Part shown: piece by piece, positions 1 to 7,142 of the stretch | Layout: each line of letters begins with the position of its first letter | How positions within the stretch are numbered: the first letter of the stretch is position 1 | NCBI GenBank assembly: GCA_963697915.1 | Contig: OY969103.1 | Coordinates: 682,001 to 746,000, forward strand | Reading direction: 5' to 3' | Source of the DNA: VRUE01 sp963697915 | GTDB lineage: Bacteria; Actinomycetota; Thermoleophilia; Solirubrobacterales; 70-9 | Length of the DNA stretch: 64,000 bases | Translations under genes and position numbers: made by a program | The notes under the pieces: generated by a model | The model's database searches: none | What the model was told of the DNA's origin: nothing | The model's input: the letters and a program-made list of their open reading frames with translations, nothing else

Positions 1-492
1 GTCGACAACGGGGCGCCGCCGCAGGGCTTCACCGGGCCCGTCAACGCCGGCCTGCGCGCGGTCGAGACCCCCTACGCGGTGGTGATGAACGACGACGTCG
101 AGCCGCTGCCCGGGTGGTGGCCGCCGTTGCGCGAGGCGCTCGACGCCGGCGCCTCGGTCGCCTTCCCGCTCACGGTCGAGGGCGGCATGAGGACCGACTT
201 CGCCGCCTGGTGCTTCGCACTCTCGCGGGAGACGTTGGAGCGCGACGCCCACGCCCCCGACGAGTTCTTCGACCCGGCGCTGCGGGTCTGGTACCAGGAC
301 ACCGATCTCCTCACCCGGCTGCGCGCCGCCGGACGGCCGCCGCGCCTGGTGCGCGAGGCGCGGATCCGCCACGGGCTCTCGCGGACCGTCGCCAGCGAGG
401 ACCCCGTTCTCGGCGCCTGGGTGAAACGGACGGTGCTCGAGGACCGCGCCGCCTTCGCCCGCAAGCACCCGGACGCGGCGGCGATGGCGTGA
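1..492 (+). CDS. Glycosyltransferase family 2, 3' part only
   Basis: The reading frame is open from the first base, so the start lies left of the window; 163 codons remain. The visible part resembles the core of a GT-A family 2 transferase: an N-A-G stretch, then the N-D-D metal/nucleotide-sugar motif near base 80, then G-W-W and a variable acceptor half. These enzymes move a sugar from a nucleotide donor in the cytoplasm. It overlaps the next gene by 4 bp (GTGA), so the two are probably co-translated. Lying next to a methyltransferase and just before flagellin, it may modify flagellin or a surface glycan; that role is inferred. Confidence 0.8.
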   Translation, partial: VDNGAPPQGFTGPVNAGLRAVETPYAVVMNDDVEPLPGWWPPLREALDAGASVAFPLTVEGGMRTDFAAWCFALSRETLERDAHAPDEFFDPALRVWYQDTDLLTRLRAAGRPPRLVREARIRHGLSRTVASEDPVLGAWVKRTVLEDRAAFARKHPDAAAMA

Positions 493-1166
493 GCGCCCAG
501 GCCGAGCAGTACTTCGAGTTCGACCGCCCGGAGCTGCGGGCGCTGGTGCCGGCGGGCGCGCGCCGCGTCCTCGACGTCGGCTGCGGCGCCGGCGCGCTCG
601 GCGCCGCCCTGCGCGCGGAGCGCGGGATCGAGGTGGTGGGCGTCGAGCTCGACCCGGGCGCCGCCGCCCGCGCCGCCGAGCGCCTCGACCGCGTCGTCGA
701 GGCCGACCTCGAAGCGATCGTGGAGCTCCCCTTCGAGCCCGGCGCCTTCGACGCGATCGTCTTCGGCGACGTGCTCGAGCACCTGCACGACCCGCACCGG
801 CTGCTCCGATCGCTGCGCCCCTGGCTCGCCGACGACGGCGCCCTCGTCTGCTCGATCCCCAACGTCGGCCACTGGAGCGTGGTGCTGCCGCTGCTGGTCG
901 AGGACCGCTGGCGCTACGAGGACGCCGGCCTCCTCGACCGCACCCACGTCCACTTCTTCACCCTCGGCGAGGCGGTGGCGATGCTCGGCGAGTGCGGCTT
1001 TGCGGTCGAGGGGGCCTCGGTGACGCGGCTGCCTGGCCCCGTTCCGGCTCAGGTCGCCGAGCTCGCCGAGACCCTTGCCCGCTTCGGCGCCAACCGGGCG
1101 CGGGCCGAGCAGCGGCTCACCGCCTACCAGTACCTGCTGCTGGCCCGTCCGCGCGGATCCGCCTAA
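489..1166 (+). CDS. SAM-dependent class I methyltransferase
   Basis: The protein is 225 aa from a GTG start that overlaps the preceding stop. It shows a Rossmann SAM-binding fold: motif I LDVGCGAGALG near residue 27, an acidic V-E-L-D after strand 2, then FGDVLEHLHDP, typical of the UbiE/Methyltransf_11-type group. The later N-V-G-H-W and H-V-H-F-F segments are common in methyltransferases linked to glycan or polyketide-type substrates. The substrate cannot be read from sequence. Coupling to a glycosyltransferase and the position before flagellin suggest methylation of a surface sugar. The stop codon overlaps the -35 region of the flagellin promoter. Confidence 0.85.
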   Translation: MSAQAEQYFEFDRPELRALVPAGARRVLDVGCGAGALGAALRAERGIEVVGVELDPGAAARAAERLDRVVEADLEAIVELPFEPGAFDAIVFGDVLEHLHDPHRLLRSLRPWLADDGALVCSIPNVGHWSVVLPLLVEDRWRYEDAGLLDRTHVHFFTLGEAVAMLGECGFAVEGASVTRLPGPVPAQVAELAETLARFGANRARAEQRLTAYQYLLLARPRGSA

Positions 1167-1190
1167 AGGTCCGGCGCTCGCGGGCGATCA
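1164..1190 (+). promoter_or_regulatory. Sigma-28 (FliA/WhiG-type) promoter of flagellin
   Basis: TAAAGGTC (1164-1171), an 11-bp spacer, then GGCGATCA (1183-1190). This matches the sigma-28 consensus TAAAGTTT-N11-GCCGATAA at 5/8 and 6/8 positions, and the WhiG form TAAA-N15-GCCGATAA. It overlaps the stop of the methyltransferase gene and leaves a leader of about 65 nt before flagellin. The cognate sigma factor is encoded at 8610-9374. Confidence 0.8.
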
Positions 1191-1209
1191 ACGGGGGCGT
1201 AGAGGGGCG

Positions 1210-1261
1210 ACAGGGAGTCGTCCCGGGACTGTCAACAACCGATCCAAGGAGAGAGATCGCA
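1210..1261 (+). promoter_or_regulatory. Flagellin leader with two GGA motifs (candidate CsrA sites) and strong RBS
   Basis: ACAGGGA at 1210-1216 fits the CsrA core ACARGGA and lies at the edge of a small stem-loop (GACAG at 1209-1213 can pair with CTGTC at 1229-1233). A second GGA sits in ATCCAAGGAG at 1242-1251, which is also the Shine-Dalgarno sequence, 10 nt before the ATG. Two sites with one covering the RBS is the arrangement known for CsrA control of Bacillus hag. csrA and fliW lie 1.4-2.9 kb away. Binding itself is inferred. Confidence 0.6.
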
Positions 1262-2062
1262 ATGTCCCTTCGCATTCAGAACAACATCGAGGCGTTCAAC
1301 GCCCACCGCAACCTGGTCGGGACCAGCCACGGCCTCGGCAAAGCGATGGAGCGGCTGTCCTCGGGCTACCGGATCAACCGCGCCGCCGACGACGCCGCCG
1401 GCCTCGCGATCAGCGAGCGCCTGCGGGCCCAGGTCCGCGGCATCGGCCAGGCCCAGCGCAACGCCCAGGACGCGGTCTCGCTCGTGCAGACCGCCGAGGG
1501 ATCGCTGGACGAGGTCCACTCGATGCTCCAGCGCGCCCGCGAACTCGCCGTTCAGTACAAGAACGGCTCGCTGTCGGAAACCGACCGCGAATCGATTCAG
1601 TCCGAGATCAACCAGCTCGCCAGCGAGGTGGAGCGGATCGGCACGAGCTCGGAATTCAACGGGATCCAGCTCCTCAACGCAGGCGCCACGGTGACCTTCC
1701 AGGTCGGCGCCAACGACGGCGAGGTGATCACGGTCTCGACGATCAGCCTCGGCGAAGCGATCGGGGCGGCGGCGTTCGAACTCGGAGACGAAACCGACAT
1801 CGAAGAGATCGACGACGCAATCGGCGCCATCTCCACCCAGCGCGCCGAGTTCGGTGCCGTGCAGAACCGGCTCGAGCACACCCTCAACAACCTGGCCGTC
1901 TACCAGGAAAACCTGACGGCCTCCGAGAGCCGGATCCGCGACGTGGACATGGCCGCCGAAATGGTCCAGTTCACGAAACTGCAGATCCTGCAGCAGGCGG
2001 GCACGGCGATGCTCGCCCAGGCCCAGCAGTCCGGGCAGACGGTCCTGACGCTGCTCAGGTAG
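1262..2062 (+). CDS. fliC: Flagellin (short, D0-D1 only)
   Basis: This is the filament subunit, 266 aa. The N-terminal D0/D1 signature (NNIEAFNAHRNL, then ERLSSGYRINRAADDAAGLAIS) and the C-terminal one (ASESRIRDVDMAAEMVQFTK, ending in LTLLR) are both present. Only about 60 residues separate the conserved helices, so there is no large surface-exposed D2/D3 domain. An AAGGAG RBS lies 10 nt before the ATG. A sigma-28 promoter precedes it and a strong terminator follows, so it is a monocistronic late gene. Neighbouring csrA/fliW probably adjust its translation. The glycosyltransferases on both sides may modify it. Confidence 0.97.
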   Translation: MSLRIQNNIEAFNAHRNLVGTSHGLGKAMERLSSGYRINRAADDAAGLAISERLRAQVRGIGQAQRNAQDAVSLVQTAEGSLDEVHSMLQRARELAVQYKNGSLSETDRESIQSEINQLASEVERIGTSSEFNGIQLLNAGATVTFQVGANDGEVITVSTISLGEAIGAAAFELGDETDIEEIDDAIGAISTQRAEFGAVQNRLEHTLNNLAVYQENLTASESRIRDVDMAAEMVQFTKLQILQQAGTAMLAQAQQSGQTVLTLLR

Positions 2063-2078
2063 CGGCTTCGGGATGGAC

Positions 2079-2118
2079 GGCGAGCGGCCGCGCGAGGCGG
2101 CCGCTCGCCTTCTCATTT
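2079..2118 (+). terminator. Rho-independent terminator after flagellin
   Basis: A perfect 13-bp stem (2079-2091 with 2097-2109), a 5-nt loop, and a T-rich stretch TTCTCATTT directly after. It ends the flagellin transcript just before the next sigma-28 promoter. Confidence 0.85.
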
Positions 2119-2135
2119 AGATCAGAGCTTCTATC

Positions 2136-2162
2136 TAAAGAACGGCCGACGCCTGCCGATGA
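2136..2162 (+). promoter_or_regulatory. Sigma-28 promoter of the CHAP hydrolase gene
   Basis: TAAAGAAC (2136-2143), 11-bp spacer, GCCGATGA (2155-2162). The -10 matches the consensus at 7/8 positions and the -35 starts with the full TAAA. The -10 covers an ATG at 2159, so that codon cannot be in the transcript. The predicted start of transcription, about 2168-2171, falls on the next in-frame ATG at 2171. Confidence 0.75.
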
Positions 2163-2170
2163 GCGGGGCG

Positions 2171-2755
2171 ATGAGCCTCGGCACGGTGATGGCGCGAATC
2201 TCCGAGATAGATTCGGCCCTGCAACCCCCGCGAGCGGCGGCTTCCGGCGCCGCCCCCGCGACCAGCTTCGAGGCCGTGCTCGGGCAGACCGCGCTCGGGC
2301 CGGGGCTGCCGGTCGGCGGCGGAGGCGCCGGCGCGCTCGCCGTCGCCGGCGGCGAGGTCGGCGAGGCCGAGCAGCCGCCTGGCTCCAACGACTCCGCCAG
2401 GATCGCCGAGTACCGCGCCGCGGTCCCCGGCAGCGGGGTCGGGCCGTGGTGCGCGTACTTCGTCTCCTGGGCGGCGGCCGAGGCGGGTGTTCCGCTCGGC
2501 GAGACCGGCGAGGGCTTCGCCTCGGTCGACGCGCTCTACGCCTGGGCGCAGAGCAGCGGGCGCGCCGTGCCAGCCTCGGCCGGCCCCCCCTCCCCGGGCG
2601 ACCTGATCGTCTGGGACGAGCACATCGGCATCGTCGAGGCGGTGCTCCCCGACGGCGGCATCGAGACGATCGAGGGCAACTCCTCCGACCGGGTCTCACG
2701 ACGGACGTACGGCGCCGACGGCGGCGGCGCGATCGGATACGTGCGGCTCGGATGA
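2171..2755 (+). CDS. CHAP-domain peptidoglycan hydrolase, flagellum-associated
   Basis: The protein is 194 aa from the ATG at 2171; a longer start at 2159 lies inside the promoter -10. The N-terminal ~75 residues include a short helix (VMARISEIDSAL) and a low-complexity Gly/Ala linker. The rest is a CHAP/NlpC-P60-like amidase or endopeptidase domain: catalytic Cys in GPWCAYFVSWAA, His in DEHIGIVE, Asn in IEGNSS. Such enzymes cut peptide links in peptidoglycan. There is no signal peptide, which fits export through the flagellar apparatus, though that is inferred. It could serve as the wall-opening partner of the stand-alone FlgJ-N protein at 6867. It overlaps the next gene (ATGA). Confidence 0.85.
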   Translation: MSLGTVMARISEIDSALQPPRAAASGAAPATSFEAVLGQTALGPGLPVGGGGAGALAVAGGEVGEAEQPPGSNDSARIAEYRAAVPGSGVGPWCAYFVSWAAAEAGVPLGETGEGFASVDALYAWAQSSGRAVPASAGPPSPGDLIVWDEHIGIVEAVLPDGGIETIEGNSSDRVSRRTYGADGGGAIGYVRLG

Positions 2756-3438
2756 TGTTCGACGCGGGCGGAGGAAGCTACGCGCCGCCGCTCGGCGCCG
2801 AAGGCGCTCTCGAGCGGCGCGCGATCACGGTCGCGATCTACGACGACCACGTGCTCGCCCGCACCGGCCTCGCGGCGCTGCTCGGCGGCAAGAAGATCGA
2901 GGTCCTGCGCTCGGGCCCGGTTGACCTCCACCTCTGCGGCAACGCCCTCGTGCACCCGGCCGCCGATGTCACCCTGGTCGCGGCGTCCGAGCGGGGGACC
3001 GAGCTGGCGCGCCACCTCAGCCGCGAACGCCAGGCCACGGTCCTGCTGATGATGGAGTCGGCTTTCGACTCGGCCGCCCTGCTGGCGATGCTGACCACCG
3101 GCGCCGCCGGCGCGGTCTGCCGCGCCTGCTCGAGCGAACGGGTGATCGCCGCGATCCGCGCCGCCGCCTGCGGCGACGGGGTCTCCGAGTGCCGGCACGG
3201 CAGCGTCCCGCCGCCGACCGACGAGGCGCCCGTGCTCTCCGAGCGCGAGCGCCGCGTCACGATCGAGCTGGCCCGCGGCCTGCAGACCGAGGACATCGCC
3301 GCGACGCTCTGCATCAGCCCCCACACGGTCCGCACCCACGTCCGCAACCTGAAGCGCAAGCTTGGCGCGCGGACCTCGGCGCAGGCGGTCGCGCTGGCGA
3401 TCGCCAACGGCGCGGTCGACCCCTCGGCCCCGGTCTGA
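2752..3438 (+). CDS. LuxR/NarL-family regulator with degenerate receiver domain
   Basis: 228 aa, with its start overlapping the CHAP stop (ATGA). Residues ~20-140 align with a NarL-type receiver: the acidic pair is kept (YDDHVLARTGL), but the phospho-acceptor Asp strand reads DVTLVAASE, so the Asp is missing, and the usual lysine is replaced by Arg (VCRAC). The C-terminal ~65 residues form a clear LuxR helix-turn-helix (LSERERRV, then ISPHTVRTHVRNLKRKL). It is therefore probably a phosphorylation-independent DNA-binding regulator. Being coupled to a sigma-28 gene and set between flagellin and csrA, it may control motility. Targets are not visible. Confidence 0.85.
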   Translation: MMFDAGGGSYAPPLGAEGALERRAITVAIYDDHVLARTGLAALLGGKKIEVLRSGPVDLHLCGNALVHPAADVTLVAASERGTELARHLSRERQATVLLMMESAFDSAALLAMLTTGAAGAVCRACSSERVIAAIRAAACGDGVSECRHGSVPPPTDEAPVLSERERRVTIELARGLQTEDIAATLCISPHTVRTHVRNLKRKLGARTSAQAVALAIANGAVDPSAPV

Positions 3439-3442
3439 CTCG

Positions 3443-3658
3443 CTACTCGCCGAGAACGTCGAACTGCTCGGGATCGGCCTTCGCGGCCGCCTCGTTCTCC
3501 TGCTTGACCCGCTCCCAGAGCTCCTCGCGGTAGATCACGACCTCGCGCGGGGCGCTGATCCCCACCCGCACGGTCGTCCCGGTCACCTCGACGATCTCGA
3601 CGACGACGTCGTCGCCGATCATGATCCGCTCGCCCGGGTGGCGGGTGATCGTCAGCAT
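3443..3658 (-). CDS. csrA: Carbon storage regulator / translational repressor CsrA
   Basis: 71 aa, full length for the family, starting MLTITRHPGERIMIGDDVVVEI with the usual V-R-V-G-I-S-A-P and the strand-5 arginine region. CsrA dimers bind GGA motifs in mRNA leaders and block translation. It is the last gene of the minus-strand flagellar run, 22 bp after fliW, and converges with the LuxR-type gene with only 4 bp between stops. With FliW it forms the partner-switch that links flagellin level to flagellin translation. Likely targets in this window are the flagellin and flaG leaders. Confidence 0.96.
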   Translation of the reverse strand: MLTITRHPGERIMIGDDVVVEIVEVTGTTVRVGISAPREVVIYREELWERVKQENEAAAKADPEQFDVLGE

Positions 3659-3680
3659 CGGAGCGAACCCTACCCTGCGC

Positions 3681-4133
3681 TCAGAAGGCCGCCCCGGCCA
3701 GGCCGGAGAGCAGCGGCACCCGCAGCTCCGCTTGCGCGGAGTCGTTGATGACCTGGTGGGCGACGCCGCGCGAGACGAGGATCGGCGCCATCAGGTTGAC
3801 GGTGAAGTCCTCCAGCGCACCGACGGCACGCACGATCGCCAGCACCTCCGCGTCGGCGGGGCCCCCGATGCCGATCCGCTCCGCCTCGCCGTCGGAGATC
3901 TCGACCTCGTAGCGGGGGAAGAACTGGAAGGGGTCGACGACGGGCAGCGCCAGCTCGGCGCGCGCGGTCTCCTGCAGCCACCTGAAGGCGGCGTTCTCCT
4001 CGCGGGTGAGGAGGGCGAAGCGCCGGCCGCCGACACCGATCAGGCCGGCGGGAAAGTCGATCACGGCCTCGTCGGGCACCTCGAGCGTGCCGAAGCGAGT
4101 GCTGTTGACCGTCTGCGACATTCTTTTCTCCAA
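3681..4133 (-). CDS. fliW: Flagellar assembly factor FliW
   Basis: 150 aa, typical FliW length. It has the N-terminal strand TRFGTLEVPDEAVIDFPAGLIG and the later RFALLTREENAAFRWLQ and DPFQFFPRYEVEISD segments seen in the family. FliW binds either flagellin or CsrA. When flagellin is exported, freed FliW sequesters CsrA and flagellin translation resumes. A good RBS (GGAGAAAAGA) ends directly at the ATG. It sits between flgL and csrA, the classical arrangement in Gram-positive bacteria. Confidence 0.95.
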   Translation of the reverse strand: MEKRMSQTVNSTRFGTLEVPDEAVIDFPAGLIGVGGRRFALLTREENAAFRWLQETARAELALPVVDPFQFFPRYEVEISDGEAERIGIGGPADAEVLAIVRAVGALEDFTVNLMAPILVSRGVAHQVINDSAQAELRVPLLSGLAGAAF

Positions 4134-4147
4134 TCTCCTCGTGGGGC

Positions 4148-5062
4148 CTAACGGAGAAAGTCCAGCAGTGACGTCTGGACGATCCTGGCGCCCGCCTTCA
4201 GCGCCGCTTCGTAGGTCGCCCTCTGGCTGCTGAACTCGATCATCGCCGCGGCCATGTCGACGTCCTCGATCTCCGAGAGCAGCGCCATCGTCGACTCCTC
4301 CAGCTCGTCGAGCCGGGTGCCGGCGGTTTCGAGCCGGTTCTCGGTGGCGCCGACGACGGCGCGGATCCGGGTCAGCTCGTCGAGGTTGTCGTCGAGCCGC
4401 CGCAGGTCGGCGCCGCGCAGCGCTTCGACGTCGGCCGGGGTGCCGCCGCGCAGGTGCCCGGCGACGTCGCGCAGCACGTCGAGGAGGCGGTCGTCGCCGG
4501 CCGCCTGGCCGTTGCCGAGTAGATCGCCGGCGTTGACGTTGACCGCGACCGAGACCCCGGCCCCGATCGTCCGCGCGACCGTCGCCGGGTTGCCGGCGAA
4601 GGCGTCGGCGCCGCCGACCGCGTAGGGAGCGGTTTCGGTCGCGGTGCCGGCGAGCACGTAGCGCCCGCCGTAGGTCGCGTTCGCCTCCTGCTTGAGCGAC
4701 TCGGTGAGGGCGTCGATCTCGGCCGCGATCGCTTCGCGGGCAACCTGGCCGTTGGAGTCGTTGCCGCCCTGGATCAGCAGTTCGCGCGCCCGCTGGGTGA
4801 TGTCGGTGATCCGACCCAGCGCCGCTTCGGTCGCGGTCGTCCAGCCGCTCGCCTCGTTGACGTTGCGGCGGAACTGGCGCGTCGCCTCGAGCTCGCCGCG
4901 CAGCTGCAGGGCGCGATTGGCGGCAAAGGGGTCGTCGGAGGGCCGCGTCAGCTGCTTGCCGCTGGAGAGCCGCTGCTGGGTCAGCCGCAGCCTGCCGTCG
5001 ATCGCCCGCAGGTCGTGCAGGACGCCGCGCGAGATCATCGAGTCGGTGATCCGCGTGCCCAT
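4148..5062 (-). CDS. flgL: Flagellar hook-associated protein 3 (FlgL)
   Basis: 304 aa. FlgL forms the second junction ring between hook and filament. The N-terminal segment (ISRGVLHDLRAIDGRLRLTQQRLSSGKQL, then PSDDPFAANRALQLR) and the C-terminal one (EIEDVDMAAAMIEFSSQRATYEAALKAG, ending SLLDFLR) are the flagellin-like coiled-coil halves of FlgL. Its start overlaps the flgK stop by 1 bp (ATGA), so it is translationally coupled and the two are made in the order they assemble. Confidence 0.95.
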   Translation of the reverse strand: MGTRITDSMISRGVLHDLRAIDGRLRLTQQRLSSGKQLTRPSDDPFAANRALQLRGELEATRQFRRNVNEASGWTTATEAALGRITDITQRARELLIQGGNDSNGQVAREAIAAEIDALTESLKQEANATYGGRYVLAGTATETAPYAVGGADAFAGNPATVARTIGAGVSVAVNVNAGDLLGNGQAAGDDRLLDVLRDVAGHLRGGTPADVEALRGADLRRLDDNLDELTRIRAVVGATENRLETAGTRLDELEESTMALLSEIEDVDMAAAMIEFSSQRATYEAALKAGARIVQTSLLDFLR

Positions 5063-6390
5063 CAGAGCCCGACCCTGCCGGTGCGGTTGATCAGCACGTC
5101 GAGCGCTTCGTCGAGCGCGCTCATCGCCCGCGCCGACGCCTGGTAGCCGCGCTGGAAACGCACCAGGTTCGTCATCTCCTCGTCGATCGAGACCCCCGAG
5201 GTCGAGTCGCGGCGGTCGAGAACGGCGGCGACGAGCGCTTCCGCGTTGCCCTCCCCGCGCCGCACCTCGCTCATGTCGCTGCCGATGCGGCTGACCATGC
5301 CGGCGTAGGCCTGGTCGGGGGCGCCGCCGCGCAGCGCCGCGATCGCGATCGCGATGTCGTTCGCGCCCGGGTCGGGCGTGGTCGAGGTGACGACTTCGGG
5401 CGCCGTCACCGCGACCCCGAGGGTCGAGGCGGCGCTGCCCGCGGTGAAGGTGAAGAAAGCCGGCCCGCCGCCGCTGGTGTGGAGGGCGTTGACGGCTTCC
5501 GCGACCCCCTGCGCGACCGCGTTCAGTTCGGCGCGGTAGGAGGCGACCTTGCCGGTCGGGGCAGCGAGGTCGATCAGCGCCTCGAGCTTGCCCTTCGGTT
5601 CGGTCAGGGCCTGCGGCCAGGTCGCCGTGACGCCGGCGACGAGCGGCACGGCGGCGTCGCCGAAGGCGACTTCTATCGTGCCGTCGCCGAGATCGGTGAC
5701 CGAGACCTGGGCCAGCGTCGCCAGCTGGTCGAGGAGGAAGTCGCGGCGGTCGTAGAGATCGTTCGGCTGCACGCCGGAGGCGAGGGAGCCGCGGATCGTC
5801 TCGTTGAGGCGGGCGATCTCCTCCGCCATCTGCTGCACCTCGCCGCCGGCCCCGGTGATCGATTCGTACTCGGCCAGCGCCTGCGAGGCCGCCGTCTGCA
5901 TCTGCGCGTCGAGGCCGGCGAAGCTGGTCGCCAGCGCCCGCGCGCTCTCGACCAGGACCTGCCGCGTCGCCTCGTTCTCGGGTGAGTTGACGAGGTCTCC
6001 CCAGGCCGACCAGAATTCGTTCAGCTGGGCGGAGATCCCTTTCTCGCCCGGCTCGGCCAGCGCCACCTCGACGCCTTCCAGCCCGCGCGCTTCCGCCGCC
6101 AGCCCGCCGAGGCGCATCGCCTGGGCGCGGTACTGGAGGTCGAGGAACTGGTCGCGAACGCGGCGGTAGGCGAGCACGTCGACGCCGGTGCCGAGGTCGG
6201 CGCCGGCGCCGCTCTGCAGCGCCCCGGCCGGGACCCGCAGCGCCCGCGAGGCCCCGAGCACCGCTTCCTGGCGCGAGTAGCCGACCGTGTTCTCGTTGGC
6301 GATGTTGTGGGAGGTGACGTCGAGCGCGCGCTGGTGGGCGAGCAGCCCGCGCAGCGTCGTCTGCAACCCCATGAAGGTCGAGATCGCCAC
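5062..6390 (-). CDS. flgK: Flagellar hook-associated protein 1 (FlgK)
   Basis: 442 aa. FlgK is the first hook-filament junction protein. The N terminus has the axial rod/hook motif (LLAHQRALDVTSHNIANENTVGYSRQ) and the C terminus the matching NLVRFQRGYQASARAMSALDEALDVLINRTG. The middle is shorter than in enteric FlgK (about 550 aa). The start is GTG, 5 nt after a GGAGG. flgN, its likely chaperone, lies directly upstream and flgL directly downstream. Confidence 0.95.
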   Translation of the reverse strand: MAISTFMGLQTTLRGLLAHQRALDVTSHNIANENTVGYSRQEAVLGASRALRVPAGALQSGAGADLGTGVDVLAYRRVRDQFLDLQYRAQAMRLGGLAAEARGLEGVEVALAEPGEKGISAQLNEFWSAWGDLVNSPENEATRQVLVESARALATSFAGLDAQMQTAASQALAEYESITGAGGEVQQMAEEIARLNETIRGSLASGVQPNDLYDRRDFLLDQLATLAQVSVTDLGDGTIEVAFGDAAVPLVAGVTATWPQALTEPKGKLEALIDLAAPTGKVASYRAELNAVAQGVAEAVNALHTSGGGPAFFTFTAGSAASTLGVAVTAPEVVTSTTPDPGANDIAIAIAALRGGAPDQAYAGMVSRIGSDMSEVRRGEGNAEALVAAVLDRRDSTSGVSIDEEMTNLVRFQRGYQASARAMSALDEALDVLINRTGRVGL

Positions 6391-6870
6391 CTATGCCTCC
6401 ACGTCCATCAGCCGGTTGGCGCCGCCGTCGTCGGCGCCGATCAGGCGCACGAGGTGGTCGAGGAAGGAGAGCTCTTGGCGCATCAGCGCCCGGTTGATCC
6501 CGTGCTCGCGGGCGATCTCGGCGAGCAGCCCGCGCAGCTCGGCGCTGCGCTCGGCGAGCCGCTCGGCTTCGGCCGGGCCGGTGAGGCTGTTGAGCGCGCT
6601 CATGGTGACCTCGCCGGGGGCGATGCCGAGCCGCAGGGCCGCTTCGGCGATCAGCGCCGAGCGCTCCCCCTCGAGCAGATCGCGCGAGCCGATCTCGGCC
6701 TTCATGTCGGCGAGGCGCGCCATCACCGCCTCGACGTCGCGCTCGCGGATCGCCGCGCCCTGGCGCAGGACGAGGTCGAGCAGGCGGCGCGCCGACTCGA
6801 GCTGGGCGTCGAGATGGCGCCCGACGGCCGCGATCAGGGCGGGATCGCCGCTGGTCGCGAGCGCCGTCAC
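6391..6870 (-). CDS. flgN: FlgN-type export chaperone for FlgK/FlgL
   Basis: 159 aa, all-helical, rich in Ala, Glu, Leu and Arg, with the FlgN pattern of a long N-terminal helix pair (LDAQLESARRLLDLVLRQGAAIRERD), a K-A-E-I turn, and a second helical half ending in LSFLDHLVRL. FlgN chaperones keep FlgK and FlgL unfolded and deliver them to the export gate. Sequence conservation is low in this family, so the call leans on position immediately before flgK. It starts at GTG overlapping the previous stop (GTGA). Confidence 0.82.
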   Translation of the reverse strand: MTALATSGDPALIAAVGRHLDAQLESARRLLDLVLRQGAAIRERDVEAVMARLADMKAEIGSRDLLEGERSALIAEAALRLGIAPGEVTMSALNSLTGPAEAERLAERSAELRGLLAEIAREHGINRALMRQELSFLDHLVRLIGADDGGANRLMDVEA

Positions 6871-7142
6871 CGACCCCGCTCCAGGGCGCCGCCGAGCTCG
6901 GCGGCGACGCCGATCCCGCCCTGGGCGACGATCGCGTCGGCCAGCGTTTCCGGCAGCATCGACATCCGCGGGTCGGCGAGCTCTTCGGGCTCGGGCAGGG
7001 CTCCGGACAGCAACTCGGTGAGGAGGATCCGCTCGAAGCCGAGGGCGGCGCGGAAGTCGTCGATCGCGTCGGGGCCGCGGGCGCGCACCGAGGGTGGGAT
7101 CGCTCCCGGAGCCAACGGCGGCAACGCCTCGCTGCCGCTCAT
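6867..7142 (-). CDS. Stand-alone FlgJ-type rod-binding domain protein
   Basis: 91 aa. After a proline-rich start, residues ~30-85 match the N-terminal rod-binding half of FlgJ: FERILLTELLSG, then MSMLPETLADAIVAQGGIGVAAEL. The muramidase half of proteobacterial FlgJ is absent, so this would be the rod-capping scaffold only. It overlaps flgG upstream (ATGA) and flgN downstream (GTGA), and is clearly part of the flagellar operon. The CHAP hydrolase at 2171 may supply the missing wall-cutting activity; this pairing is inferred. Confidence 0.8.
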   Translation of the reverse strand: MSGSEALPPLAPGAIPPSVRARGPDAIDDFRAALGFERILLTELLSGALPEPEELADPRMSMLPETLADAIVAQGGIGVAAELGGALERGR

